Origin: Billgrantia saliphila
GTDB lineage: Bacteria; Pseudomonadota; Gammaproteobacteria; Pseudomonadales; Halomonadaceae
Assembly (NCBI RefSeq): GCF_002930105.1
Contig: NZ_PJRN01000002.1
Coordinates: forward strand, 300,340 to 364,339
Direction: 5' to 3'
DNA: 64,000 nucleotides
Shown here: one piece after another, positions 1-7,584 of the stretch
Numbering within the stretch: the stretch's first letter is position 1
How the letters are laid out: every line of letters starts with the position of its first letter
Notes under the pieces: generated by a model
Seen by the model: the letters and a program-made list of their open reading frames with translations, nothing else
The model's database searches: none
Told to the model about the DNA's origin: nothing
Made by a program: the position numbers and the translations under genes

Positions 1-94
1 TTCGTCATGACTGGGGATAATGCGTTTTTTTCTGTAGCCCCGCTGCTGCTTTATCGGTGAAGACCGCTCCGCGGTGGCGTTGGCCCCCCCGGGT
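1..94. other. Short intergenic segment at the window edge
   Basis: This segment lies downstream of doeX, which is read leftward. A small inverted repeat (ACCGC-TCC-GCGGT, 63-75) could form a weak hairpin after the doeX stop. I see no coding region. doeC and doeD, which complete ectoine breakdown in halomonads, are not in the visible part. Confidence 0.3.
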
Positions 95-571
95 TCAGGG
101 GGAGAAGTCCTCCTTGGCGAAACCAAGAGCGGGGCTTTTCACCGTCTTGGTGACGATATAGGTGAAATAGCGCTCGATGCCGGCCTCCGAGGTGAGCCAT
201 TCGTCGATCAACCGCTGGTAGGCATCGACGGAGTCGGCCTCCACCTTCATCAGGTAATCGACTCCGCCGCCCACCGCCACGCACTCGGTAACCTCGGGCC
301 TCTCGTGGACCAGCGCCTCGAAGCGGGCGAAGCTCTCGGCATTATGCTGCTTGAGCTCGATCTGGACCCATACCGGTGTGCGCTTTACCAGCGCGCTGGG
401 ATTGATCCGAGCGCTGTAGCCTTGGATGATGCCGGCCTTCTCCAGACGCCGCACGCGCTCCCAGCACGGGCTGACCGAGAGATTGATCGCCTCGGCCAGC
501 TTCGACTTGGTGATGCGTCCATCGCGGGACAGGATCTCGAGAATCTTCAGGTCATAGCGATCGAGCTTCAT
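95..571 (-). CDS. doeX: Lrp/AsnC-family regulator DoeX
   Basis: This is a 158-residue Lrp/AsnC regulator. The N-terminal helix-turn-helix spans residues 1-60 (MKLDRYDLKILEIL, then SVSPCWERVRRLEKAGII), and an effector-binding ferredoxin-like domain follows (residues 65-145). In Halomonas elongata the gene after doeAB encodes DoeX, a regulator that binds upstream of the doe genes; position and family match here. It starts 48 bp after the doeB stop, so it is probably cotranscribed with doeAB. The direct effector cannot be read from the sequence. Family assignment is secure; the DoeX name rests on context. Confidence 0.9.
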   Translation of the reverse strand: MKLDRYDLKILEILSRDGRITKSKLAEAINLSVSPCWERVRRLEKAGIIQGYSARINPSALVKRTPVWVQIELKQHNAESFARFEALVHERPEVTECVAVGGGVDYLMKVEADSVDAYQRLIDEWLTSEAGIERYFTYIVTKTVKSPALGFAKEDFSP

Positions 572-619
572 TTTTCTCTCTTATTCGATGGCACGCCAAT
601 CGTGACTCGGCGGCTCGAG

Positions 620-1633
620 TCAGCCGAGCGAGTCGACGACTTCGGCGATGACGGCAATGGTATCGCCCATATGAACCTGGGCGGGGAAACGACGTGCTGC
701 GAGCACCCCGCTGCGGCCGGCACGGTATTCCACCGGCGGGGTTCCGCTACGGGTCATGTCGTAGACCCGGGCGATCACCTCGCCCTTCTCCACCACGTCG
801 CCGAGAGCCAGGGTCAGTTCGAGCAGGCCGCTGTGCTCGCTCTGCACGTAGCAGCTGGCATCGGGCATATCGAGATATACCTGGGGTTCGGTGGGCATTT
901 CCACCTCGCCGTCGATCAGCCCGAAATGGATGAGAAAGTTATGCACGCCTCGTTCGGTGATGGCGAGGCTCTCGGGGGTCGAGGTGCCGCCGCCGCCAAG
1001 CTCGGTGGCCACGAACACCTTGCCCTGGCTCTCCACCACGGTATCGAACAACGCTGCGGCGTCGAGCTCGAACATCATCATGGCATAAGGGGCGCCGAAA
1101 GACTTGGCGCCCTCCAGCGCCTGGCGCTGCTGTTCGGGATTCTCGAGTACGTGCGAGGCGCCGAAGGGAATGATGTCGAGCGTGCGCCCACCGGAGTGCA
1201 GATCGAGCACCACGTCGCACATCGGCACCAGCACCCGGGTGAAATAGTCGGCGATCTTCTGGGTGACGTTGCCGTCGGGGTCGCCGGGAAAGCTGCGGTT
1301 GAGATTGCCGCCGTCCATCGGCGAGGTTCGCGTCCCGGCCATGGCCGCCGGCGTGTTCATCATCGGCACGATGATCACCCGGCCGTGCACCTCTTCCGCC
1401 CGTAAGCTACTGGTGAGCTTCATCAGGGCGGTGATGCCTTCGTACTCGTCGCCGTGATTGCCACCGGTCAGCAGCGCCGTGGGGCCATCGCCGTTCTTGA
1501 CCACCGTGACCGGAATCATCACCGCTCCCCACGCCGAATCGTCGGTGGAGATCGGCAGCTTGAGGAAGCCGTGCTGGACCCCGTCGGCGTCGAAATCGAC
1601 GGTGGCGCTAATCGGGCTGGGTCGCTTGCTCAT
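620..1633 (-). CDS. doeB: N2-acetyl-L-2,4-diaminobutanoate deacetylase DoeB
   Basis: This 337-residue zinc hydrolase belongs to the succinylglutamate desuccinylase/aspartoacylase (AstE/AspA) family. The zinc site is visible as GGNHGDEYEG (His and Glu ligands, residues 58-67) and DLHSGG (third ligand His, about residue 145). In ectoine catabolism DoeB removes the acetyl group from N-alpha-acetyl-diaminobutyrate, giving diaminobutyrate and acetate. The start is 12 bp after the doeA stop, indicating one transcript. Length and neighbours fit DoeB rather than a generic desuccinylase. Confidence 0.93.
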   Translation of the reverse strand: MSKRPSPISATVDFDADGVQHGFLKLPISTDDSAWGAVMIPVTVVKNGDGPTALLTGGNHGDEYEGITALMKLTSSLRAEEVHGRVIIVPMMNTPAAMAGTRTSPMDGGNLNRSFPGDPDGNVTQKIADYFTRVLVPMCDVVLDLHSGGRTLDIIPFGASHVLENPEQQRQALEGAKSFGAPYAMMMFELDAAALFDTVVESQGKVFVATELGGGGTSTPESLAITERGVHNFLIHFGLIDGEVEMPTEPQVYLDMPDASCYVQSEHSGLLELTLALGDVVEKGEVIARVYDMTRSGTPPVEYRAGRSGVLAARRFPAQVHMGDTIAVIAEVVDSLG

Positions 1634-1645
1634 GGTTGGCTCTCC

Positions 1646-2845
1646 TTATTTGACGAATAGCTGACGGGGGAAGTTGGCCAGCGCCTCGCAGCCGGTCTCG
1701 GTAATCAGAATGCTCTCGGTGATCTCGACGCCCCAGTCATCCAGCCACATGCCCGGCATGAAGTGAAAGGTCATGCCCGGTTCGAGAATGGTCTCGTCGG
1801 AAGGACGCAGGCTCATGGTGCGCTCGCCCCAGTCAGGCGGATAGCTGATGCCGATGGGATAGCCGCAGCGAGCGCCGCCGCGATCGAAGCCGTACTTGTC
1901 CATGGCGGCGCCCAGCGCCATGGCGATATCGGCGGTGCGATTGCCCGGCTTGGCCACGGCAAGCCCGTTCTCGATCCCCTCGAGCAGCGCCGATTCGGCC
2001 CGCACGAAATCCTGCGGCGGGCGCCCAAGGAAGACGGTGCGCGACAGCGGTGCGTGATAGCGCTTGAAGACACCGGCGATCTCGAAGAAGGTCCCCTCGC
2101 CCTCGCGAAACGGAGTGTCGTCCCAGGTCAGGTGCGGAGCCGCCGCATCCTTGCCGGTAGGCAGCATCGGCACGATGGCGGGGTAGTCCCCCCCGTACAT
2201 GTTGCCATGCTCGTCGACACAGCCTTCGATACCGACGCGATAGATCTCCGAGACCAGCTTGCTCTTGGGCAGGCCCGGCTCGATCATTTCTAGGATGCGC
2301 GAATGCATACCCTCGACGATCTTGCCGGCGATGCGCATGTAGGCGATTTCCTGGGGCGACTTGATGGCGCGACACCAGTTGACCAGCGAGTTGGCGTCCA
2401 TGAAGCGTGCATGGGGTAATTCTCGCAGCAGGCTCTGATAAGCCTTGGCCGAGAAATAGTAGTTGTCCATCTCCAGCCCCACGACACCCTGGTGCCAGCC
2501 GCGATCGGGCATGATCGACTGGGCCAGGTAGTCCATGGGATGCATGTCGGGATTCTGGACGTAATAATCGGGGTAATAGGTGATGTTGTCGGGGTCGATC
2601 CAGCAAGTGCGCAGCGCCCCGTTGGCATCCATGCGCCTTCCGTACCATACCGGCTCGCCCTCCAGGCCCACCAGCACACACTGGTGTACATAGAACGACC
2701 AGCCATCGTAGCCGGTCAGCCAGGCCATGTTGGACGGATCGCTGATGACCAGCACGTCAATGCCGCGACTGGCCATCTCGGCACGGACCTTCCAAAGTCG
2801 ACTTGCATATTCTTCACGAGTGAAGGGCAGGGATACCTGTGTCAT
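1646..2845 (-). CDS. doeA: Ectoine hydrolase DoeA
   Basis: This 399-residue protein of the M24 creatinase/prolidase-like fold opens the ectoine ring to N-acetyl-diaminobutyrate, the first step in using ectoine as carbon and nitrogen source. The N-terminal creatinase-like domain covers about residues 1-160 and the pita-bread domain residues 165-399. The latter contains the segments DDTPFREGEGTFFE and EPGMTFHFMPGMW. I chose the MTQVSLPF start because it gives the usual family length; an in-frame ATG 15 bp and others further upstream exist. No strong ribosome-binding site is visible. It heads doeA-doeB-doeX and diverges from the MocR regulator. Confidence 0.93.
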   Translation of the reverse strand: MTQVSLPFTREEYASRLWKVRAEMASRGIDVLVISDPSNMAWLTGYDGWSFYVHQCVLVGLEGEPVWYGRRMDANGALRTCWIDPDNITYYPDYYVQNPDMHPMDYLAQSIMPDRGWHQGVVGLEMDNYYFSAKAYQSLLRELPHARFMDANSLVNWCRAIKSPQEIAYMRIAGKIVEGMHSRILEMIEPGLPKSKLVSEIYRVGIEGCVDEHGNMYGGDYPAIVPMLPTGKDAAAPHLTWDDTPFREGEGTFFEIAGVFKRYHAPLSRTVFLGRPPQDFVRAESALLEGIENGLAVAKPGNRTADIAMALGAAMDKYGFDRGGARCGYPIGISYPPDWGERTMSLRPSDETILEPGMTFHFMPGMWLDDWGVEITESILITETGCEALANFPRQLFVK

Positions 2846-2948
2846 TAGGCCACTCGCCATCGCATCACCAATAACCGGCCGTCTCCTGTGGGAGAGGGCC
2901 GGGCCGGAAGCGGTCATCAAGGCGGGTGTGCGCCGAAGTCACCCGAAA

Positions 2949-2986
2949 AATTGTCATGATCCGAATCGCGCAAAAACATGACAATT
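2949..2986. promoter_or_regulatory. Inverted pair of CATGACAATT operator half-sites
   Basis: AATTGTCATG (2949-2958) and CATGACAATT (2977-2986) form a perfect 10-bp inverted repeat with an 18-bp spacer between doeA and the MocR gene. A possible doeA -10 (TACTAT, minus strand, 3014-3009) lies just upstream of this pair in the doeA direction, so bound protein would sit at the early transcribed region. MocR proteins typically bind repeated half-sites near their own promoters. The operator assignment is inference. Confidence 0.6.
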
Positions 2987-3051
2987 TCCATTCAATGCCG
3001 CTAAGCTGATAGTAGCACCAGCCCTTGGCTGGCGGTCAAAGGCTTTATTGA

Positions 3052-3063
3052 ATCATGACAATT
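3052..3063 (+). promoter_or_regulatory. Third operator copy overlapping the regulator start codon
   Basis: ATCATGACAATT at 3052-3063 repeats, over 12 bp, the left-hand copy (2960-2949 read on the minus strand). Its internal ATG at 3055 is the start codon of the MocR gene, so the regulator begins M-T-I because of the repeat. Binding here could cause autorepression. Confidence 0.5.
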
Positions 3064-4461
3064 GACCTAACTCCGTACCTGTCGGATACGGGCCCCAAAT
3101 ACCTGTCGATCGCCCGCGCCCTGTCCGAAGCAGTGCGCCAGGGCGAGCTGGTTCCCGGCACTCGGCTACCGCCTCACCGTCAATTGGCCGAGAGCCTTGG
3201 CGTCAGTGTGCAGACCGTGTCGCGCGCCTACGCCCAGGCCGAGAAGATGGGCCTGGTCCAGGCGCGGGTGGGTAGCGGTACCTGGATCAACGCACTCGAC
3301 GACGCCCGCGAGTCGGCCTATCTGCGCGGCCAGGAAGTGCGCCACGAAGCACCGCTCATCGACCTGTCGATTGCTCACCCCGTATGTCCCCCCGGCCACC
3401 ACCTGCGCTTTCGCCAGGCGCTGATGGAGCTGGCCGAGCAGGCCAGCCCCGAAGTGATCACCGCCTGCCGCCCCATCGCCGGATTGTTGCACCAGCGTGA
3501 GCGAGCCAGCGTCTGGCTGCAGACGCGCCTTCATGTCCCCGGCGAACTGGACGACCGGATTCTCTGCAACGGCGCCGCCCACGCTCTGATGCTGGCCATT
3601 TCCAGCGTCGTGCAGCATGGCGACCTGGTGCTGACCGAAGCCCTGACCGATCACGGCCTGATCGCCCTCTCGCGCACGCTGGGTTTTCAACTGCGTGGCG
3701 TGTCCATCGATGCCGAGGGCATCGTGCCCGAGGCGCTGGAGCTGGCTTGCCAGCGGTTCAAGCCGCGCGCGCTCTATCTCACCCCGACCCAGCTCAACCC
3801 CACCGGGGCGACCATGAGCGAGACACGCCGCGACGCCGTGGCCGAGGTACTGGCCCGCCATCGAGTGTGGCTGATCGAGGACGACGTCCATGCCTTGCTG
3901 GAGGCGCCGGGATTCACCCCGGTGACGAGCCGCATCCCGCAGTTGGGTTTTCACGTCACCAGCCTGACCAAGATCACGGTGCCGGGATTGCGTGCCGGCT
4001 ACCTCACCGTGCCGCGCGGCCAGCTGCACCACGTGCTGCCGCGCATGCGCGCCACAACCTGGATGGCCACGCCGCTGGTCTTCGAGATCGCCGACCGCTG
4101 GCTCGCCGACGGCACCGTCGAGGCCATGGCCGCCGAGCAGCGCGACCTGCTCGGCCAGCGCCAGCGCCTCGCCGCTCGGCTGCTCGGCCACCATACGCTG
4201 GAATCGCGGCCCACCAGCCTGCATGTATGGGTAACCCTGCCCGACGCTTGGCGCGCCGAGGAGCTGCAGCAACAGGCCGAACAGGAGGGCCTTGCCATCA
4301 CCACCGCGGTGCCTTTCATGGTGGAGCAGACCCCACCGCCACGGCGCATCCGGCTGAGCCTGGGGGCCGAGCAGGACATCGAGCGCCTGCAGGAAGGGCT
4401 CAAGCGCTTGGCCGTGCTGCTCGACGAAGCGCCGCCACCCATGATGCAGATCGTCTACTGA
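3055..4461 (+). CDS. enuR: MocR/GntR-family ectoine-utilisation regulator (EnuR-like)
   Basis: This 468-residue MocR regulator has an N-terminal GntR winged helix (residues 15-80, with the recognition helix in LPPHRQLAESLGVSVQTVSRAY) fused to a fold-type I aminotransferase-like domain (about 110-460). The PLP-binding lysine is in HVTSLTKITVPGLRAGY. EnuR proteins of ectoine degraders are MocR repressors released by N-alpha-acetyl-diaminobutyrate or diaminobutyrate bound to PLP. Divergence from doeA and the repeated CATGACAATT motif in the shared region support the same role here. MocR family is certain; EnuR identity is inferred from context. Confidence 0.8.
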   Translation: MTIDLTPYLSDTGPKYLSIARALSEAVRQGELVPGTRLPPHRQLAESLGVSVQTVSRAYAQAEKMGLVQARVGSGTWINALDDARESAYLRGQEVRHEAPLIDLSIAHPVCPPGHHLRFRQALMELAEQASPEVITACRPIAGLLHQRERASVWLQTRLHVPGELDDRILCNGAAHALMLAISSVVQHGDLVLTEALTDHGLIALSRTLGFQLRGVSIDAEGIVPEALELACQRFKPRALYLTPTQLNPTGATMSETRRDAVAEVLARHRVWLIEDDVHALLEAPGFTPVTSRIPQLGFHVTSLTKITVPGLRAGYLTVPRGQLHHVLPRMRATTWMATPLVFEIADRWLADGTVEAMAAEQRDLLGQRQRLAARLLGHHTLESRPTSLHVWVTLPDAWRAEELQQQAEQEGLAITTAVPFMVEQTPPPRRIRLSLGAEQDIERLQEGLKRLAVLLDEAPPPMMQIVY

Positions 4462-4487
4462 ATCCACCGACCGAGCGAGGAACCGCC

Positions 4488-5423
4488 ATGCGCATACTGC
4501 TGCACATCGATGACATCGAGACTTGGCGCGACGCCCTGGCCAAGCGATTGCCCGATGCCGATATCGTCACCGCCGACGACCCCGCCGAGCAGCGTCGCGA
4601 CGTCGACTACCTGGCGGTGTGGAAGCCGCCGGAAACGCTGCTGCGCGAGCAGACCCGCGCCAAGGGCATCGTCAACCTGGGCGCCGGCGTCGACGCCCTG
4701 CTCAACAACCCCGCCCGCCCTGAGGGCGTGCCCATCGTCAAGCTGCGCGATGCGGGCATGGCCGAGCTGATCGGCGACTACGTGCGCTACGGCATCCTGC
4801 ACTTCCAGCGTGACTTCGACCGCTATCGGCGACAGCAGGCACGCCGCGAATGGCGCGAACTCACGGTGGACGCCAAGCGCGACTGGCCGGTGGGCGTGCT
4901 CGGGCTCGGTGCCATCGGTGCCAAGGTGGCCGCCATGGTCGCCGCAGACGGCTTCCCGGTACACGGCTGGAGCCGTTCACCCAAAAACCTCGACGGTATC
5001 GCCTGTCATCACGGCGATGCGGGGTTGAACGAGCTGCTCGGCGAGGTACGCACCTTAGTGCTGCTCCTGCCGGGAACCGGTTCCACCCGTCATATCGTCA
5101 ACGCCGAGACGCTGGCGGCACTGCCTGCCGGCGCAACGTTGATCAACCCCGGACGCGGCTCATTGATCGACGAGGAAGCCCTGCTCGTGGCGCTGGGCGA
5201 AGGAGAAGAGGAAGGTCGGCTGCGTGGCGCCCTGCTCGACGCCTTCCCCGACGAGCCGCTACCCGAAGACAGCCCGCTGTGGCGGCATCCGCGCATATGG
5301 ATCACGCCGCATATGGCCGGCCCCACGCCACTCGAGGAGGCAGCGGACCAGGCAGCCGAGGCGATCCGTGCCTTCGAGGCCGGCGAGGCGATCGATACCG
5401 TCGACCCCGAGGCCGGCTACTGA
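4488..5423 (+). CDS. ghrA: D-2-hydroxyacid dehydrogenase, glyoxylate/hydroxypyruvate reductase A type
   Basis: This 311-residue NAD(P)-dependent dehydrogenase is of the GhrA subgroup. The Rossmann signature GLGAIG is at about residues 143-148, the LINPGRGSLIDEEAL segment carries a catalytic region, and the catalytic His is in TPHMAG. It would reduce glyoxylate or hydroxypyruvate in the cytoplasm. It begins 26 bp after the MocR gene and is probably cotranscribed, with GAGCGAGG upstream of ATG. A link to ectoine breakdown is only positional. Confidence 0.82.
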   Translation: MRILLHIDDIETWRDALAKRLPDADIVTADDPAEQRRDVDYLAVWKPPETLLREQTRAKGIVNLGAGVDALLNNPARPEGVPIVKLRDAGMAELIGDYVRYGILHFQRDFDRYRRQQARREWRELTVDAKRDWPVGVLGLGAIGAKVAAMVAADGFPVHGWSRSPKNLDGIACHHGDAGLNELLGEVRTLVLLLPGTGSTRHIVNAETLAALPAGATLINPGRGSLIDEEALLVALGEGEEEGRLRGALLDAFPDEPLPEDSPLWRHPRIWITPHMAGPTPLEEAADQAAEAIRAFEAGEAIDTVDPEAGY

Positions 5424-5808
5424 AGAGAGAGCCTGGCGGATGCGCTCGGCCTCTCGACGCTACGGCTGGCCAACTTGGGCACTTCGCCAGACGACAATGC
5501 TCAGAGAGTGTGCCAGCGCCAGCATGAGCTTGCGCGACATGGGAGTTCGATGAAGGAAGTTTTTCATGACCAAGGCGTTCTGCCGAGCGGAAGAGTCGAA
5601 GTGCGTCAGCTGCAATTTCGTCGCCCTCGCCCCTGAGCTTGACCCTTGCGATTGCGTTTCGATGGTTCATTTGACTTAGGTCACCTAAGGGGCAGGTAGC
5701 CGGTAGCAACATGTCGCACTCAGGCGTGAAAAGAATGTGCAGCTCGGAACCCGGATCGCTTTCTCACGCTCTCATGCAAGGTCACCCTTTCCTGCAGACA
5801 GGTCCGAC
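5424..5808. other. Intergenic region with a 15-bp palindrome
   Basis: These 385 bases hold no supportable gene. The clear structure is CTTAGGTCACCTAAG at 5675-5689, a 7+1+7 perfect palindrome about 120 bp upstream of the DUF3108 gene, partly overlapping a TTGACT that could act as a -35. It looks like a dimeric-regulator operator, but I cannot name the factor. Confidence 0.35.
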
Positions 5809-6498
5809 ATGTTCCGAACCCTGGGATCCACCGCCCGCCGGGGACTGGCGGCGCTGTTGCTGGCCGCCATTTCCGGCCTGGCGCTGGCCGAACGCATTCC
5901 GGCGACACCGGAACTGACGCCCTTCAACGCCAGCTATCGACTCGAAGTGAAGGGTTGGCCCAACGCCACCATCGACCACCGCCTGAGCCGCGAGAATGGT
6001 CACTGGCAGAGCCGCATGCAGGCTGCCATCGCCGTGGCGCGCGGCAACGAACGCAGCCGTTTCATCGTCACGCCGGAGGGCATTCGTTCGGTGAACTACG
6101 CCAGCGGCTACTCGGTGCTGGGCGTCAGCGGTCGCTATCGGCTGGGCGGTGGCGACCTAACCCGCCACGTCGACCGTCAGGCCGCTCTGATCGAGCTCTC
6201 CCGGCGTGCTCTCGCGGGCGGCTGCGAGGATGCTGTCTGTCGGCTTACCTACCAGGATCATCGCGGTCGCGAAGAGGCTCTCGATTATCGTGTGCTGGCG
6301 CGTGAAACGCTGCGTCTCCCCTCGGGCGAGTTCGAAGCGCTCAAGGTCGAGGTGAAGGACCCCGAGAGCCCCGACAGCACTCTGCTTTTCCATTTTCACC
6401 CAGAGTTGCCCGGCCTGCTGCTGGCGGTGGATTACCAGAGCGACGGCGAACGCAGGAGTCGGCTCTTTCTTACCGCGCTGGATGCGCCCGGACGTTGA
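5809..6498 (+). CDS. DUF3108 periplasmic protein
   Basis: This is a 229-residue secreted protein. The start at 5809 gives a typical signal peptide (MFRTLGSTARRGLAALLLAA, cleavage near ALA-ERI). The remainder matches the DUF3108 pattern: a beta-rich domain opening with TPFNASYRLEVKGWPNATI, a mid-section with a Cys pair (GGCEDAVCRLTY) that could form a disulfide, and a C-terminal LPSGEFEALKVEV segment. Function in the family is unknown; members sit in the periplasm or outer membrane. It stands alone between the ectoine locus and the exporter gene. Confidence 0.75.
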   Translation: MFRTLGSTARRGLAALLLAAISGLALAERIPATPELTPFNASYRLEVKGWPNATIDHRLSRENGHWQSRMQAAIAVARGNERSRFIVTPEGIRSVNYASGYSVLGVSGRYRLGGGDLTRHVDRQAALIELSRRALAGGCEDAVCRLTYQDHRGREEALDYRVLARETLRLPSGEFEALKVEVKDPESPDSTLLFHFHPELPGLLLAVDYQSDGERRSRLFLTALDAPGR

Positions 6499-6592
6499 AA
6501 TCGGCTTGCTGACCTTCTCCTCGGCACCGCGCGTAAAAGCCTGATAAAGTTGTCGGCTTTCGTCGTCATGCGGGTGGGAGAAGGGAATCTCG

Positions 6593-7519
6593 ATGCTGTC
6601 CGGGCTGTTGATCGTTCTGCTCCCGCTGATGCTGGGCTACCTGGTGCCCCTGCGCCACGCCGGAGCCCTCGAGTGGGTCAATCGCGGCGTCAATGCCTCG
6701 GTCTACGTCATTCTGCTGCTGATGGGTATCGGGCTGGCGGGCCTCGACGACCTGCTCGTAGGACTGTCACGAATGGGTGGTCAGGCACTCCAACTGTTCG
6801 CGGTCATCAGCGCTTGCAACCTGACGGCGCTCTGGTGGCTGTCGCGCCGACTCGAACTGCGCATGCTCACGTCACCGGTGGTCGCGGGCGCACCGACCAC
6901 CAAGCTCGCCGCTCTGCTCGGCTCCTTGTCACTGGTGGCCGTGGTCGGCGGCGGCGTGCTGCTCGGGCTCATCCTCGGGTGGTTGATCGGCGGCGGTGTC
7001 TACGTTCACGCCGAGCGACTCGCCGAGTGGGTGCTCTACGCCCTGCTGGCATTGATCGGCTGTCAGCTGCGCAATTCGGGCATGCCGCTGCGCCAGATAC
7101 TGCTAAATCGTCACGGCCTGGCGATCGCTGCCGTCCTGGCGGCGAGTTCGCTGCTCGGCGGCCTGTTGGCGGCACCATTACTCGCGCTGCGCTGGAACGA
7201 GGGGTTGGCGTTGGCGTCCGGCTTCGGCTGGTATTCGCTCTCGGCGATCCTCGTCGGCGATCGTCTCGGCCCGCTGCTCGGCGGCGTGGCGTTCTTCAAC
7301 GACCTGACCCGCGAACTCCTGGCCTTCGTCCTGATTCCGCTGACCATACGCCGCCACGCCCCGCTGGCCATCGGCTACGGCGGCGCCACCGCCATGGATT
7401 TCACCCTGCCGGTGATTCAGCAGCACGGCGGCGTTGCCTGCGTACCTATCGCCGTGGTCAGCGGTTTCCTGCTTTCGCTGCTGTCACCGCCATTGATTCT
7501 GTTCTTCCTGTCGCTATAG
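6593..7519 (+). CDS. lysO: LysO (YbjE)-family lysine exporter
   Basis: This 308-residue hydrophobic protein has about eight to ten membrane segments. It shows the LysO/DUF340 hallmarks: the APTTKLAALLGSLSL segment, GFGWYSLSAILVGDRLGPLLGG, and the C-terminal GYGGATAMDFTLPVIQQHGG. LysO of E. coli exports L-lysine and thialysine across the inner membrane. A good ribosome-binding site (GAAGGGA) precedes ATG 6593. No regulator is adjacent. Family assignment is firm; the substrate is by homology. Confidence 0.85.
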   Translation: MLSGLLIVLLPLMLGYLVPLRHAGALEWVNRGVNASVYVILLLMGIGLAGLDDLLVGLSRMGGQALQLFAVISACNLTALWWLSRRLELRMLTSPVVAGAPTTKLAALLGSLSLVAVVGGGVLLGLILGWLIGGGVYVHAERLAEWVLYALLALIGCQLRNSGMPLRQILLNRHGLAIAAVLAASSLLGGLLAAPLLALRWNEGLALASGFGWYSLSAILVGDRLGPLLGGVAFFNDLTRELLAFVLIPLTIRRHAPLAIGYGGATAMDFTLPVIQQHGGVACVPIAVVSGFLLSLLSPPLILFFLSL

Positions 7520-7584
7520 ACGATTGAAAAGGCGCCGCGGGCCCGATACCACCAGCTCGCGACGCCAGCTTCGACTCACCTACC

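Noticed and set aside
3014..3039. Full sigma-70 promoter for doeA (TTGACC and TACTAT, minus strand)
   Set aside because: The -10 is good but the spacing is 19 bp, so I mention the -10 only and do not list the pair as a promoter.
5302..5712. Minus-strand open frame covering the gap after ghrA
   Set aside because: Half of it is antisense to ghrA and the rest shows no motif or start signal.
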